Part shown: in pieces, positions 21,273 through 31,323 of the stretch
Layout: each line of letters starts with the position of its first letter
Position numbering within the stretch: the first letter of the stretch is position 1
NCBI RefSeq assembly: GCF_932526225.1
Contig: NC_064034.1
Location: 17,248,887-17,312,886, forward strand
Direction of reading: 5' to 3'
DNA: 64,000 bases
Origin: Nematostella vectensis
Taxonomy: Eukaryota > Cnidaria > Anthozoa > Actiniaria > Edwardsiidae
The notes under the pieces: generated by a model
What the model saw: only the letters and a program-made list of their open reading frames with translations
The model's database searches: none
What the model was told of the DNA's origin: nothing
Position numbers and translations under genes: made by a program

Positions 21273-24200
21273 ATGGCTCTGGCATCGATTCGAGGAGGAA
21301 AGTCGTTTCGTTTTCAATTAGCATCTGTGTGTAGGCAATTATCGAGAGACCATTCAAGTGTTACTTCATTCGAAAGAAACATAGCCGTAAACACACACAG
21401 TCCTTTTTACTCAAGATATCCTGGTGTAAACAGGTGCAATGGGTTGTTGCGTACTTCGTGCCAGCGTTCAACAATATTGAATGACCGTGGATTCCACACT
21501 ACCCCTCACCGGCACGCCTGGCCTGTTGCTGTATTACTAGTGAAACTTGTGGGGCCTCTCTCCAAGATCAGCAAACTTGCTGCTATGCTTGGCGGACGGT
21601 GGGTATATTAGAGAGCACTCCTCTATTGTATATCACGGCTATGTTGTTTAGTAGGGTCATACTACAGCATACCAGTCAACCTCCGAAAATCTCAAGGCTT
21701 TAGAATTTTTAGGGGGGAGGGGTGGGGTGTATTCATTTTTGAGGGGTGGGTAAACCTCGCAGGCGTTTGCTGTATAAAAAGCTCTCGCGAACAAATCCAC
21801 TTGATCTCGTGGTCTTATGAGGGTGTTAGATAAATTGCGCTGCGAAAAGGAATTATTGTTTAAAACATTTTAATAGAAAATAGGCAAAATGACGATTTTC
21901 TAAAGAATATTTTCGGAAACGATAAAAATCTCTAAAAAGCGGGAGATTTGGTGCTCAACGCGGGAGAGCGGGAAAAGGGGTCCAAAATCTTGAGACTCCC
22001 GCCTAATGCGGGAGAGTTGTCATTTATGCTACAGCCCCCTTACTGGCCTCAAAAGTGGGGGGGGGGGGGGGGCACATTTCAGAGACACAAAGAACACTGA
22101 AAGGGCACAGCTACGTCACTTATGGTCACTTGCTCATAACTTAAAAAAAAACTGGGAGGCATGCCATGGCCCTTAAGGGGTTAGCTTTTTGCCCTCTATA
22201 AGAGTTGGAGTCCAGTTTTGAAAAACAAAGCCCCCCCTTCGAATTAGTGCCATTCTTGAGAAAATTAAATGAGCACACAGGTTGGTAAAATGAGCATTTG
22301 TAGTATTATATTGAAAAGTTATTTTTAAATATTAAAATATTTTTCCATTCGTAGCACATTTCGTAGATGGTGGCAAAAACTGCCAGCCCACCACAAACAC
22401 AAACTTCTCACCCTTGACCTCCTGAAAAAACGACGGACGGAGAAACTTATTCTTATCGGTGGCAGCACGGGAGTATTCTTTCTTGCATACTATGTGTATC
22501 ACTTAGAAGAGACGCCTATCACTCATCGCAGACGCTTCATGCCGGTTGGCAATGCACAGATGAGGGATGTAATAGAAGAAGAGTACAGGCAGGTAGGTAA
22601 TGGTCCTCTAGGGGACAAGAAAAAGATGATGCATGGGGATATTTGGGAGTAATAATGACAGTGGAGGTACAGACAAGTGGGGCAATTCTCTTCTAGAGAG
22701 GGGGGGGGGGGGGGGGGGGGGCGGGGGAAAAAGAAAGAGGGTTCCTCCAGTTTTATCCAAATGATGTATAGGGATATTTTTGAGGAATAATGGCAAGGTA
22801 AAGACAGGTGGGTGGAGAGTCACAAAGTGTGATTGAAGAAGAATGCATGGCACCGTAGTCGTTTAGGGTGTCAAGGGAGAGAGGGTATCACTAGTCCTTG
22901 CTTGGTTCAAGCTAACGAGGTTCAAATGTTACTCGTTCTAGGTGCTTTATGATGATTAGTTCAGGATAACAAGGCTTAACTGTAACTCTTTTCAGGTGCT
23001 TGAGCAGTGCGGCGAGCACATCCTACCTGTCAATCATCCGTACCACAGGCGCGTATTTGAGGTGGCGCAGCGGCTGGTGATGGCCAATAGGAGTGAAGAG
23101 ATCGATGGAATCAAGTGGCAAGTCAACGTTGTTGATACTGATGACGTCAATGCCTTTGTACTTCCGGTAAGTTTAGAATTCTTGGACATGGAGTATCATG
23201 CCTGTGGGTGTAGCTTGGAAAAGTGAGCGTGCTCTTTAATTGGCGAGACTCGCCAAATTTGCCAAGTGTGCTTGCACAACCTTACACTTCAGCATATCCT
23301 GAGTTAAAGCCGCATTGTCACCAGTTTACTTCCGGTCGATTACGTAACAATCTCCGATGATTTTTAACGGAAACTGCGAAAATATTTCAAAATTTTAAAA
23401 GCAGTCTTTTGGAAGTTTATTCGTCGATTTGACTGATAATTTAGAGCGGATGGCCCGTTTTATAGCGCGGATTCTGATAGATTCCTTTGTCTTTTGACGG
23501 TTGAGGTTTCCGACCGGCCTTCGGAAGTAAACTGGTGACAATGCGGCTTTAACCCCTAGTGGTATTTGATAATTATTGGTTTTTAGACGTTTTCTTGTTT
23601 TCTTTCTAGAATGGACAGATTTTCATGTTCGTCGGCATCTTACGGATGTTGCCAAACGAAGGGGCGCTGGCGACAATCTTGGGTCACGAAATGGCGCATG
23701 CGATTCTTAGACACGCGGTAAGTCACGTGATCAAAGGCGACAATCTTGGGTCACGAAATGGCGCATGCGATTCTTAGACACTCGGTAGGTCACGTGATCA
23801 GAGGGGCCGTTGGCGACAATCTTGGGTCACGAAATGGCGCATGCGATTCTTAGACACGCGGTAGGGTCACGTGATCAAAGGGCCGCTGGCGACAATCTTG
23901 GGTCACGAAATGGCGCATGCGATTCTTAGACACGCGGTAGGTCACGTGATCAAAGGGATGCTGGCGACAATCTTGGGTCACGAAATGGCGCATGCGATTC
24001 TTAGATACGCGGTAGGTCACGTGATCAAAGGGCCGCTGGCGACAATCTTGGGTCACGAAATGGGCATGCGATTCTTATGCCGTGGTTACACTAAAATGCC
24101 AACTGGGGTTGAGTCTCGGTTAACTGAACACAGGTTGGTCCTGGTTGACTTTTTGTGCAGTTACAAGCTCACTTTACCTTAGTTGAGTTGTGAACTGCGA

Positions 24201-27200
24201 GAAATCAAGTGGCCTCGTGTCACGGGTTACTTATCAAGTGATCTACACTGATTGGTATTCGTATACTTAAGCGGAATTTATTCTAGCTTGTGTTCAACAT
24301 GGTACGCTTGGAACGAATATATATAAATTATTGAGCATACATTGAGCAACAATTTGCTTTTAAGCATGGTTAAACAAATTTATGTTTGAAAACAACAGAT
24401 AATTTAGAGCTTAAAACTCGTTATCGGGAATGAAACCAAAAGTCCCACTAGAATTACCATCATAAGCCGAATCATCGTTACGAAAAGCGACTAGGTTTTG
24501 AGCAAAACACGCTATTTAACACCGTTACACTTTTATATCTGTCAGCGCTGATTACTGCAACCTTAGTTGAGGCCATGAACCATGGGTCGTAGGATGGTTC
24601 GCCGACATTAAGAAAATGTGTAAATTCCTCCGACCGTGGCGGACGTATTTCTTGAAGCTCCGCATTTTTCTCAATTTTACTTAGCCTGCGAGTCACTATG
24701 GCCTTATTTCTGTCTACAAGCACTCTGTTGCTGTTTCTGACAATCGTCGGAGCGCGGAATTGGTCAGTTGGGACGGGTTTCTTCGGCGTTCAGAGCAATT
24801 TTTCGTTCGGGATCAACCTGGTTGGCACCGAATTTACATCTTCGCGCTGGAAGTTTGCAATGTTTGGCTTCTCACGTGCAAAGAAGTGTAGCCGGCCATG
24901 CTTGTACTACCCCAACACTACCGCTACATTCCGCGTGCAGCTTGAGGGCGATCTCGTGTTTAAGCTCAACCCAGGTCCTTTGGGACACGATGACGGCTCC
25001 CTAAAGAATACTACCAATAGACAATGGAGTCACACTACCGGACGAGTTAACACGAGTCGCATTCCATTAACTACTCCCTCGTAAACAGCTCAACGGTTTG
25101 CAAAGCAGCAGTGCATCTGGCGGGACACTAACAATCTAATCAAAATAAATCGCGTTCCTGGTAACATAAAGCCACATAAGCAGATGGTGTTCTGCCACAT
25201 CAATGCTCGGTCGGTCAGGAACAAAACAACCGTGATCAATAATTACATATGCGATCACAGCGTGGATTTAATGGCTCTAACGGAACATTGGTTGTCGCCA
25301 AGTGACTTTGCCGTGAAGACGGAGATGTGCCCGCAAGGTTATACAATCAAGGCCAAACCGACGTGGTGGCGGTACTGGGCTACTGTACCGAGACTCATTT
25401 GACGGGTCTACGGTTAAGTCTGGCATTAGTTCGCGGGAGTCGTTTGAGTTCTCAGAGTTACTTGTGAAGTCATCCTCCTATAACCTGCGGGTTATTGTTA
25501 TATACAGACCACCCTACTCAGAGGCTCATCGTGTCCCGAAAAGCGTCTTCCTCTCGGAGTTCCCTGAATACTTAGAGAGCCTGTTGTTACGCAAAGAAAA
25601 CCTACTTTTAACCGGTGACTTTAATATACATGTCGACAAGCCAAACGATCCTGACGCCCAAAAATTCTTGGAAACACTAAGAGCCTTGGGTCTAGTGCAA
25701 CATGTAGACCAGCCGACGCACCAAGACGGGCATATTCTCGATCTCGCTATAACCGAGATTTTAGTCACAGCTCTTTGAAAGATTGCAAATCTGGCTGATC
25801 AACATGAACAGCCAGCACGTGACCCTTTTGGTGCTGCTAGATTTGAGCGCGGCATTTGACACTATCGATCACTGCATACTTCTCCAACGCCTTAACACAT
25901 CATTTGGCGTTGCTGGCGATGCTCTAAGATGGCTTACATCATATCTGACTGATCGGGCACAACGTGTTGTTGTTGATGGAAAACAGTCTGACAGATGCAG
26001 TTTATCATTTGGTGTACCTCAAGGATCCTGCCTCGGTCCTCTCCTCTTCTCCATTTATGCAAGCAAGTTGTTTGAGGTCATCAAATCCCATCTGCCTCAC
26101 GCACATGCATACGCTGACGACACCCAGCTGTACCTCTCATGCTCATTGGAACGCGCCAGCAGCTGGAAAAAGTAGGGACTAACAGTTTTCTAGTAGCCGA
26201 GACTGCTGTGCCACCTGTAGGCGAAGCTAGAAACCTTGGTTTCTGGTTTGACTGGAATTTTAAATTTGAACAACACATCACCAAGACATGTCAGTCTGCT
26301 TTTTATTCTATTTTTAATATTAGACGTATACGTAAATTTTTATCCAAAGATGCAGCTAAGACTCTAGTACAGGCACTGGTGATAAGTAGATTAGACTATT
26401 GTAATTCGCTTTTATATGGCCTTCCTGCAATACAAATCAACAGACTTCAGCGCGCTCAAAATACAGCAGCAAGATTAATATCGAACACGCCACGCTACTC
26501 TCATATTACACCTGTTATGTTAGATCTCCACTGGCTACCTGTTAACTTTAGGATTACTTTTAAAATAGCTCTTATTACATTTAAAGCATTACATGGCATT
26601 GCTCCCGCTTACCTCAGCGACCTAATAAAGGCTAGGCAGTCGAATTACAATCTTAGATCAACAAATAGTAATATCTTAGAAAGGTCTAGCATTAGGACAG
26701 GCAAAACCACTGGGGACCGTGCCTTCCAGGTTGCGGCCCCAGTGGTATGGAACTCACTACCACAACACGTTAGGGCAGCGACATGTATTTTAACTTTCAA
26801 GAAAGTTTTAAAGACTCATTTATTTAATTTGGCATATTTTTAGATAATATATCATTTTAGTATAGTATAGTTAGTAGTTTTAGCTTAGTTTTAGCACATA
26901 TATAATTCTTAGTTGTTGTAAAGCGCATTAGATCATATAGATAATGAATTTTGCGCTATATAAATAATAAAATTATTATTATTATTATTATTAACTCTAC
27001 TGCAGTAGACATTCCTTTGTTCTCGATGAAATTTACTGAGGTTTCCGGTCGCGGTTACACACATAAAATTTCAATCTTAGTTAGCCAATTACCGAACCTA
27101 GGTTGGAAGCAATAGTCTAACCACAGCATTAGACACACGGTAGGTCACGTGCTCCAAGGGGCTGGCGACAATCTTGGGTCACGAAATGGCTTATGCAATT

Positions 27201-30200
27201 CTAAGACACGCGGTAGGTCACATGATCGACCACGTGATCGAAGGGGCGCTACGGCGCATGCAACTTAGACACGCGGTTGTTCACGTTATAACACTAATAC
27301 GGTGTCTACATTTTTGGTTAATCACCTTCAGTCACCTTGTAGGCCGCGCGAGAGCCACACGTTACACGTGACTGGTCATGCGGTATATGGTACGAAGCGG
27401 GGAGTGATCCTTTTCTTAGCAGTAAATCACGTGTTCATGCAATGTATGTGTGTGTGATTTTCAAGAGTCATTTTTTTTTATTTTTGTTAACACGGGCAAC
27501 CCACGTTTAATACAGTATCCCTTCTTGTTCCACCAGGCTGAGCAAGCCAGCGTGCATGGTGTAGTTAACCTTTTCGTTGTGGTGTTGCTGGCGATCTTAT
27601 GGGCTCTTATACCGACCGACTACCTTGCACTTGCCGCCCAGTGGATCCAAGGCCAAATACTGAGTGTGAGTACAATGCCAAGCACTACACGTGCGAATAG
27701 CGGGTGTATCCAGGATTAGATATTAATGTGGGCAAATCTAGATACTAAGCGTGAGTACAATGCCAAGCATTACACGTGCGAATAGCGGGTGTATCAACGA
27801 CTACTTATCAGGCTAGTTTCCCCCTTTTTTATCGCGGATTGTTAAGTAAGCTGTGGACCACGGACAATCTGTAGCCCATTTTAAGCCCTAGAGCCATTAT
27901 CAGCTTCGTTTTAATTAAAAGAAGAAAAAGTTGTGCGGTAAAGCAATTGAAAAGCGTTTTCATTTTGAAGCCCCGGTGCAGTCAAATGCAAATAGTCCTT
28001 TGCATAGGATTGATTAACGATTGGTGTTGTTTTCTAATCCAAAGATACTGCTTCATCTGCCGTACTCGCGACAGCTGGAGGAGGAAGCTGATCAAGTCGG
28101 TATGCTGCTGGCAGCTAAGGTTAGCTCAAGTAGACAACGTACTTTCTCTTCACTTACAATCAATTTAACAATCACTCATTTGCGTAGAAAATATGAATAA
28201 CATAAGCCTCAGCAAATGTCTCCTTCCTGAAGATTCAGCAAATTCCTTAATGTGCCACCCCTATGTTTGCTCCTGTGTTCTGTATTACCTCTTGTTATTT
28301 TTTTTCGTCTTACATCGAAGCCTGGCAATTGATGTTCTGTTTGACATTTTGTAAACCTCATTTCGTAACCGTCACTCTTTGAATGTTTGTGATAAGCCGG
28401 TGCTGTCTCCGAACATAAATTCGGATATAGGTAGGCATGTATAAAGCACCACAACGAAAGGTTATTATGTTGTTGTTATAACTATTCTCACCGCATAAAT
28501 TATTGGAATGTTCCCTGCTAGCAGAGGCCTCTTTTCTCTGTATTTCGCTGGGCTGGAGTTCGCGAGAAAAAGATACCTCTGCCATGGGTCGCAAGTTCGT
28601 TTGATCAAACCGCCGTCCACGATCGTGGACGAGATCCAGAGCGCATGCTCCGTTCATTAATTACTGGCCACTATTTGAGCCCACAATGACTAGCGCATGC
28701 ATGAAACGTATATCCGCTGCCGGATAATAAGCCCCCATTCGAAACGGCGTCCTCCGTAGAAATATCACGCGACGAATTATAAAAGAAGCCATTCAATGCC
28801 TTATCTTCATTCAGAATTTTCTCTCTTTTGACAAACGAGTCAATCTTCCGTTTACAGGTTTTGCATATTCTTCTGGGAATAGCTGATCTAAGTTTACCAA
28901 AAATTTTTGTAGCATTTTCTTCGAATCCAACTGTGCGATATTTACATTGAAGAAACTCGCCTGCCCAGATGTCTTGAAATTAATCCCACAAACAAGACAA
29001 AACTCGTCTTTGCTGCGTTTGTTGTTCAATCTTTTTAGTGACGTTTTAGGTGATTGAAATTGAACAGTTGTTTTCTTTTTTCGAAGAGGAGAACTAACCG
29101 GAGTTTGATTCATGATTTCCAACTAAACCCATGCGAAGCAAATTGACAGCTTTCGCGCGATGGTACGGGTTTTGGCACGTCGGTCGCTTATTAACGCTCA
29201 CGCATGCGCAACAGAAACAGTTTCGACCCATGGCAGAGGTATATTTTCTTCGCGAACTCCAGCCCAGCGAAATACAGAGAAAAGAGGCCTCTGCTAGCAG
29301 GGAAATTTGAATGTCACGGAGCGCTCTGAATTTAACCAATCACATAATTCCAGGGGGCTCTCCGCATGCATTTGGGTCTGCGGGTCCTTTCATGCACGTC
29401 TTTCAGTCTTCGGTCGTCGGAAGAGTACTTTCACCCACCATCCCTCCCTTGGTGGCGGTTGAAACACACCCACCTTATTCTTTCCGTATACCTATTGACA
29501 TGACAGAAGCGGACACTTTCCATAACTTAGATTGTTCTGACATGACAATGGGTTGTGTTGAGCTGCTATATTATGTAGAACGAAATTGAATGTTTCAGGC
29601 AATCGCACCATGATATCGTGCACCTTAACTAAATAACACGCGAACGTGCGCGCGTTTTATCAGCGTATTGTATATTACCTACCTCAACTTGTATTATTCT
29701 TTACAACTGGTTCCTATACTCGAATATTACACGGTCTGGCTATCAAGCATAGTATGTGGTGTTTCATTAGCGTTTAAAAACGGCCAAATCATGCCGCCAT
29801 GTTTCCTGGCTGTGTTTTTTAGGCTTGTTTCGACGTACGCGAAAGCCCTAAGGTCTGGTCGCGGATCGGTGCCATGGAGGAGCACACAAAACAACAAAGC
29901 GCTCTACCAGAATGGCTCTCAACACATCCCTCACACGCTAACAGGGCGAACAAACTCCAGGCTCTACTGCCAGAGGTATGTCCACACTAGGAAGTGGGGG
30001 GGGGCTTCCTCAATACCTGAGGTATCTTCACACTAGAGTAGGACTTTTTTATCCTCTCAACACATCCCCTCACACTAGAGAGGAAGGAGGCTTTCTCAAT
30101 ACCTGAGGTATCTTCACACTAGAGTAGGACTTTTTTATCCTCTCAACACATCCCCTCACACTAGAGAGGGAGGAGGCTTTCTCAATACCTGAGGTATCTT

Positions 30201-31194
30201 CACACTAGAGTAGGACTTTTTTATCCTCTCAACACATCCCCTCACACTAGGAGGAGAGAGGAAGGAGGCTTCCTCAATACCTGAGGTATCTTCACACTAT
30301 AGTAGGACTTTTTTATCCTCTCAACACATCCCCTCACACTAGAGAGGAAGGAGGCTTTCTCAATAACTGAGGTATCTTCACACTAGAGTAGGACTTTTTT
30401 ATCCTCTCAACACATCCCCTCACACACAAATTAGGTGGGGCAGACTACAGGCTCTACCACCACCACTAGAATGACCACACAAGGGAAGACTCCTTATCCT
30501 CTGTACACAACCCTCACTTGCTAATGACTAATCCGTTACAGAATAGCTGGCTTTAGTAATTATTTTGATAATCAAAAGCTACAATTTGCATCGATTCAAG
30601 CTCTTAATTGGGGCCCCCGCCGAATGGATCCCCGAAATTTCGATGTGCTCGCAGTTTTCGGCTAATGCTCGGATGCTCGCGCAATTTTTTTCCGCCGTGC
30701 TGGCATTGTATTTTTGGATGTGCTCGCTTTATTCAAAAACTAGAAGATGCTCGGTCACGCATGAAACACGGGGTGCTCGCAAGCTCGCAAGCGCTCGCCA
30801 AAGACCATTCGGGGGCTCTTTAATTCTTTTATTATAATTAAGGGGGAGATGTCAAATCTTACCATTATGTCCAGGCATTCAAATCTTACGTACGAGGAAA
30901 AAAGATATTGATTTTTTTGTAAAATAACTAACTGATTTGTGTTTGATGCTGTATTCGATTTCAGGCGCTGGAAATACGTAAGGAGTGTAACTGTCCGGCA
31001 CTTCAAGGTAATTACTCGTCACTGTTATTAATATAATAGGGGCTGCAAACTCTTGACAAATTTATTAACAACATGAAAACACCATTAATTTGATTAAAAA
31101 ATCAAGCACCAAAAAAATCATAATTGTCTCTACAGATTCTATGTACATGGCACCAAGAAGGGATAGCAAATTATTAAGACTTTATGGTACTTGA
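21273..31194 (+). CDS. OMA1 mitochondrial zinc metalloprotease
   Basis: Nine exons: 21273-21598, 22355-22592, 22996-23166, 23610-23717, 27537-27665, 28045-28119, 29823-29975, 30965-31007, 31136-31194; 433 aa, all phases agree. The N-terminus is Arg/Ser-rich as for a mitochondrial presequence; a helix at ~140-160 (LILIGGSTGVFFLAYYVY) should anchor it in the inner membrane. The M48 catalytic motif HEMAH is at 271-275 in exon 4. The third zinc ligand region is EEEADQVG in exon 6. EWLSTHPSHANR (exon 7) and IRKECNCPAL (exon 8) are typical OMA1 landmarks. The family cleaves OPA1 and DELE1-type substrates on loss of membrane potential. If the donor at 31008 is skipped, the frame would instead end at 31036. 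Its introns hold MITEs, copies of exon ends and a nested transposon. Confidence 0.95.
21667..22024. mobile_element. MITE family C in OMA1 intron 1
   Basis: It begins gcataccagtcaacctccga aaatctcaaggc and ends gactcccgcctaatgcggga gagttgtca. It shares most of its interior with the element at 50789-51066 (for example aagctctcgc(g/a)aacaaatccactt, ggaattattgttt, aatagaaaataggcaaaatgac) plus ~80 bp of extra sequence. No ORF. Confidence 0.85.
22693..22855 (+). repeat. poly-G tract and degenerate copy of OMA1 exon 2 end
   Basis: An uninterrupted G run of about 24 (22699-22722) is followed by a second copy of the sequence that follows exon 2 (gatgtatagggatatttttg vs gatgcatggggatatttggg). It ends with tgattgaagaagaatgcatg gcaccgtag, a degenerate match to the exon 2 end and donor (taatagaagaagagtacagg caggtag at 22570-22596). 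Confidence 0.7.
23303..23553. mobile_element. MITE family A, full copy in OMA1 intron 3
   Basis: Perfect terminal inverted repeats of about 31 bp: gttaaagccgcattgtcacc agtttacttcc at the left, and the reverse complement ending at 23553. The core carries taatttagagcggatggccc g, shared with the copies at 6932 and 51981. About 250 bp, no ORF. Confidence 0.9.
23669..24077 (+). repeat. tandem copies of OMA1 active-site exon end plus donor
   Basis: Units of 68-79 bp start at about 23669 (the real exon), 23737, 23810, 23888, 23962 and 24037. Each contains ggcgacaatcttgggtcacg aaatggcgcatgcgattctt agacacgcgg, the exon part coding ATILGHEMAHAILRHA, followed by gta(g/a)gtcacgtgatcaaag. The first has the GTAAGT donor; later ones mostly read GTAGGT. 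The last is interrupted by a transposon after TTA. Confidence 0.95.
24078..27128. mobile_element. TIR element with TTA target duplication (PIF/Harbinger-like?)
   Basis: The element starts TGCCGTGGTTACACTA and ends TAGTCTAACCACAGCA, imperfect terminal inverted repeats. It splits a unit of the HEMAH array exactly: gcgattcTTA before and TTAgacacacgg after, against the uninterrupted gcgattcttagacacgcgg. A 3-bp TTA/TWA duplication is characteristic of PIF/Harbinger elements, but no Harbinger transposase is present. Most of the interior is occupied by a LINE copy, so this is a composite or nested insertion of about 3.05 kb. Confidence 0.75.
24690..26990 (+). mobile_element. L2/CR1-type LINE, internally deleted and frameshifted
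   Basis: Frames in order: 24698-25084, with a hydrophobic leader (FLSTSTLLLFLTIVGA) and a 2A-like GDLVFKLNPGP; 25184-25402 and 25464-25778, apurinic endonuclease fragments (VFCHINARSVRNKTTVI, LLTGDFNIHVDKPND, DGHILDLAI); 25783-26175, reverse-transcriptase core (LLDLSAAFDTIDHCILLQRL, FGVPQGSCLGPLLFSIYASK, catalytic AYADDTQLY); 26139-26843, C-terminal region (SRLDYCNSLLYGLP, LHWLPVNFRI). The 3' end has gcgctatataaataataaaa followed by (tta)n, usual for this LINE group. Frame breaks at 25402, about 25778 and 26175 and missing RT motifs show an inactive copy. It belongs to the plus strand, as OMA1. Confidence 0.9.
27129..27300 (+). repeat. right-hand remainder of the HEMAH-exon array
   Basis: After the transposon the array resumes with ttagacacacggtaggtcac g. 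One full unit follows (27166-27235, cttgggtcacgaaatggctt atgc) and then a partial one (ggcgcatgcaacttagacac gcgg at 27253). Together with the left block at least seven copies descend from exon 4. Confidence 0.9.
27658..27797 (+). repeat. duplicated OMA1 exon 5 end plus donor
   Basis: atactgagtgtgagtacaat gccaagcactacacgtgcga atagcgggtgtatc (exon 5 ends at 27665) is repeated at about 27744-27798 as atactaagcgtgagtacaat. The two copies are separated by ~80 bp. The second carries another GTGAGT. Confidence 0.9.
28513..29302. mobile_element. 790-bp TIR element in OMA1 intron 6
   Basis: Terminal inverted repeats of about 80 bp: ccctgctagcagaggcctct tttctctgtatttcgctggg ctggagttcgcga at 28513 is mirrored at 29220-29302, with tacctctgccatgggtcg inside both arms. 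It encloses a minus-strand ORF (28811-29122). No clear target duplication was identified. Confidence 0.85.
28811..29122 (-). CDS. unknown 103-aa ORF inside the TIR element
   Basis: It starts MEIMNQTPVSSPLRKKKTTV, a basic N-terminal part, then CLVCGINF (a C-x2-C pair) and a helical-looking stretch (SKKMLQKFLVNLDQLF). Length and position suggest a short DNA-binding protein or an exon fragment captured or encoded by the element. I do not recognise a transposase. It is antisense to OMA1. Confidence 0.3.
   Translation of the reverse strand: MEIMNQTPVSSPLRKKKTTVQFQSPKTSLKRLNNKRSKDEFCLVCGINFKTSGQASFFNVNIAQLDSKKMLQKFLVNLDQLFPEEYAKPVNGRLTRLSKERKF
29921..30520 (+). repeat. ~85-bp minisatellite derived from OMA1 exon 7 end
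   Basis: Exon 7 contains ctctcaacacatccctcaca cgctaacagg and ends ccagag|gtatgtccacactag. The intron repeats units containing ctctcaacacatcccctcac actag and cctgaggtatcttcacacta gagtaggacttttttatc, at least five times from 29990 to 30430. A more exon-like copy (ctacaggctctaccaccacc) follows at 30438-30475, then a degenerate one (ctctgtacacaaccctcact tgctaatga) at 30499. Confidence 0.9.
30521..30964. other. OMA1 intron 7 remainder
   Basis: No exon or gene seen. A GCTCG-rich patch (30640-30800) contains repeated gatgctcg/gtgctcgc words. Confidence 0.5.
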
Positions 31195-31323
31195 GAGGAT
31201 CTGTGACGTTCACTCGGAAAAATTCACGAGCTTCGGCCGAGCTCGAACCGAGGATAAGTAATGCTCTACGCGCGGGGCACCTTGGGAATTATTTTTTGTT
31301 CTTGCCGTGTATGCAAGGAAGTC

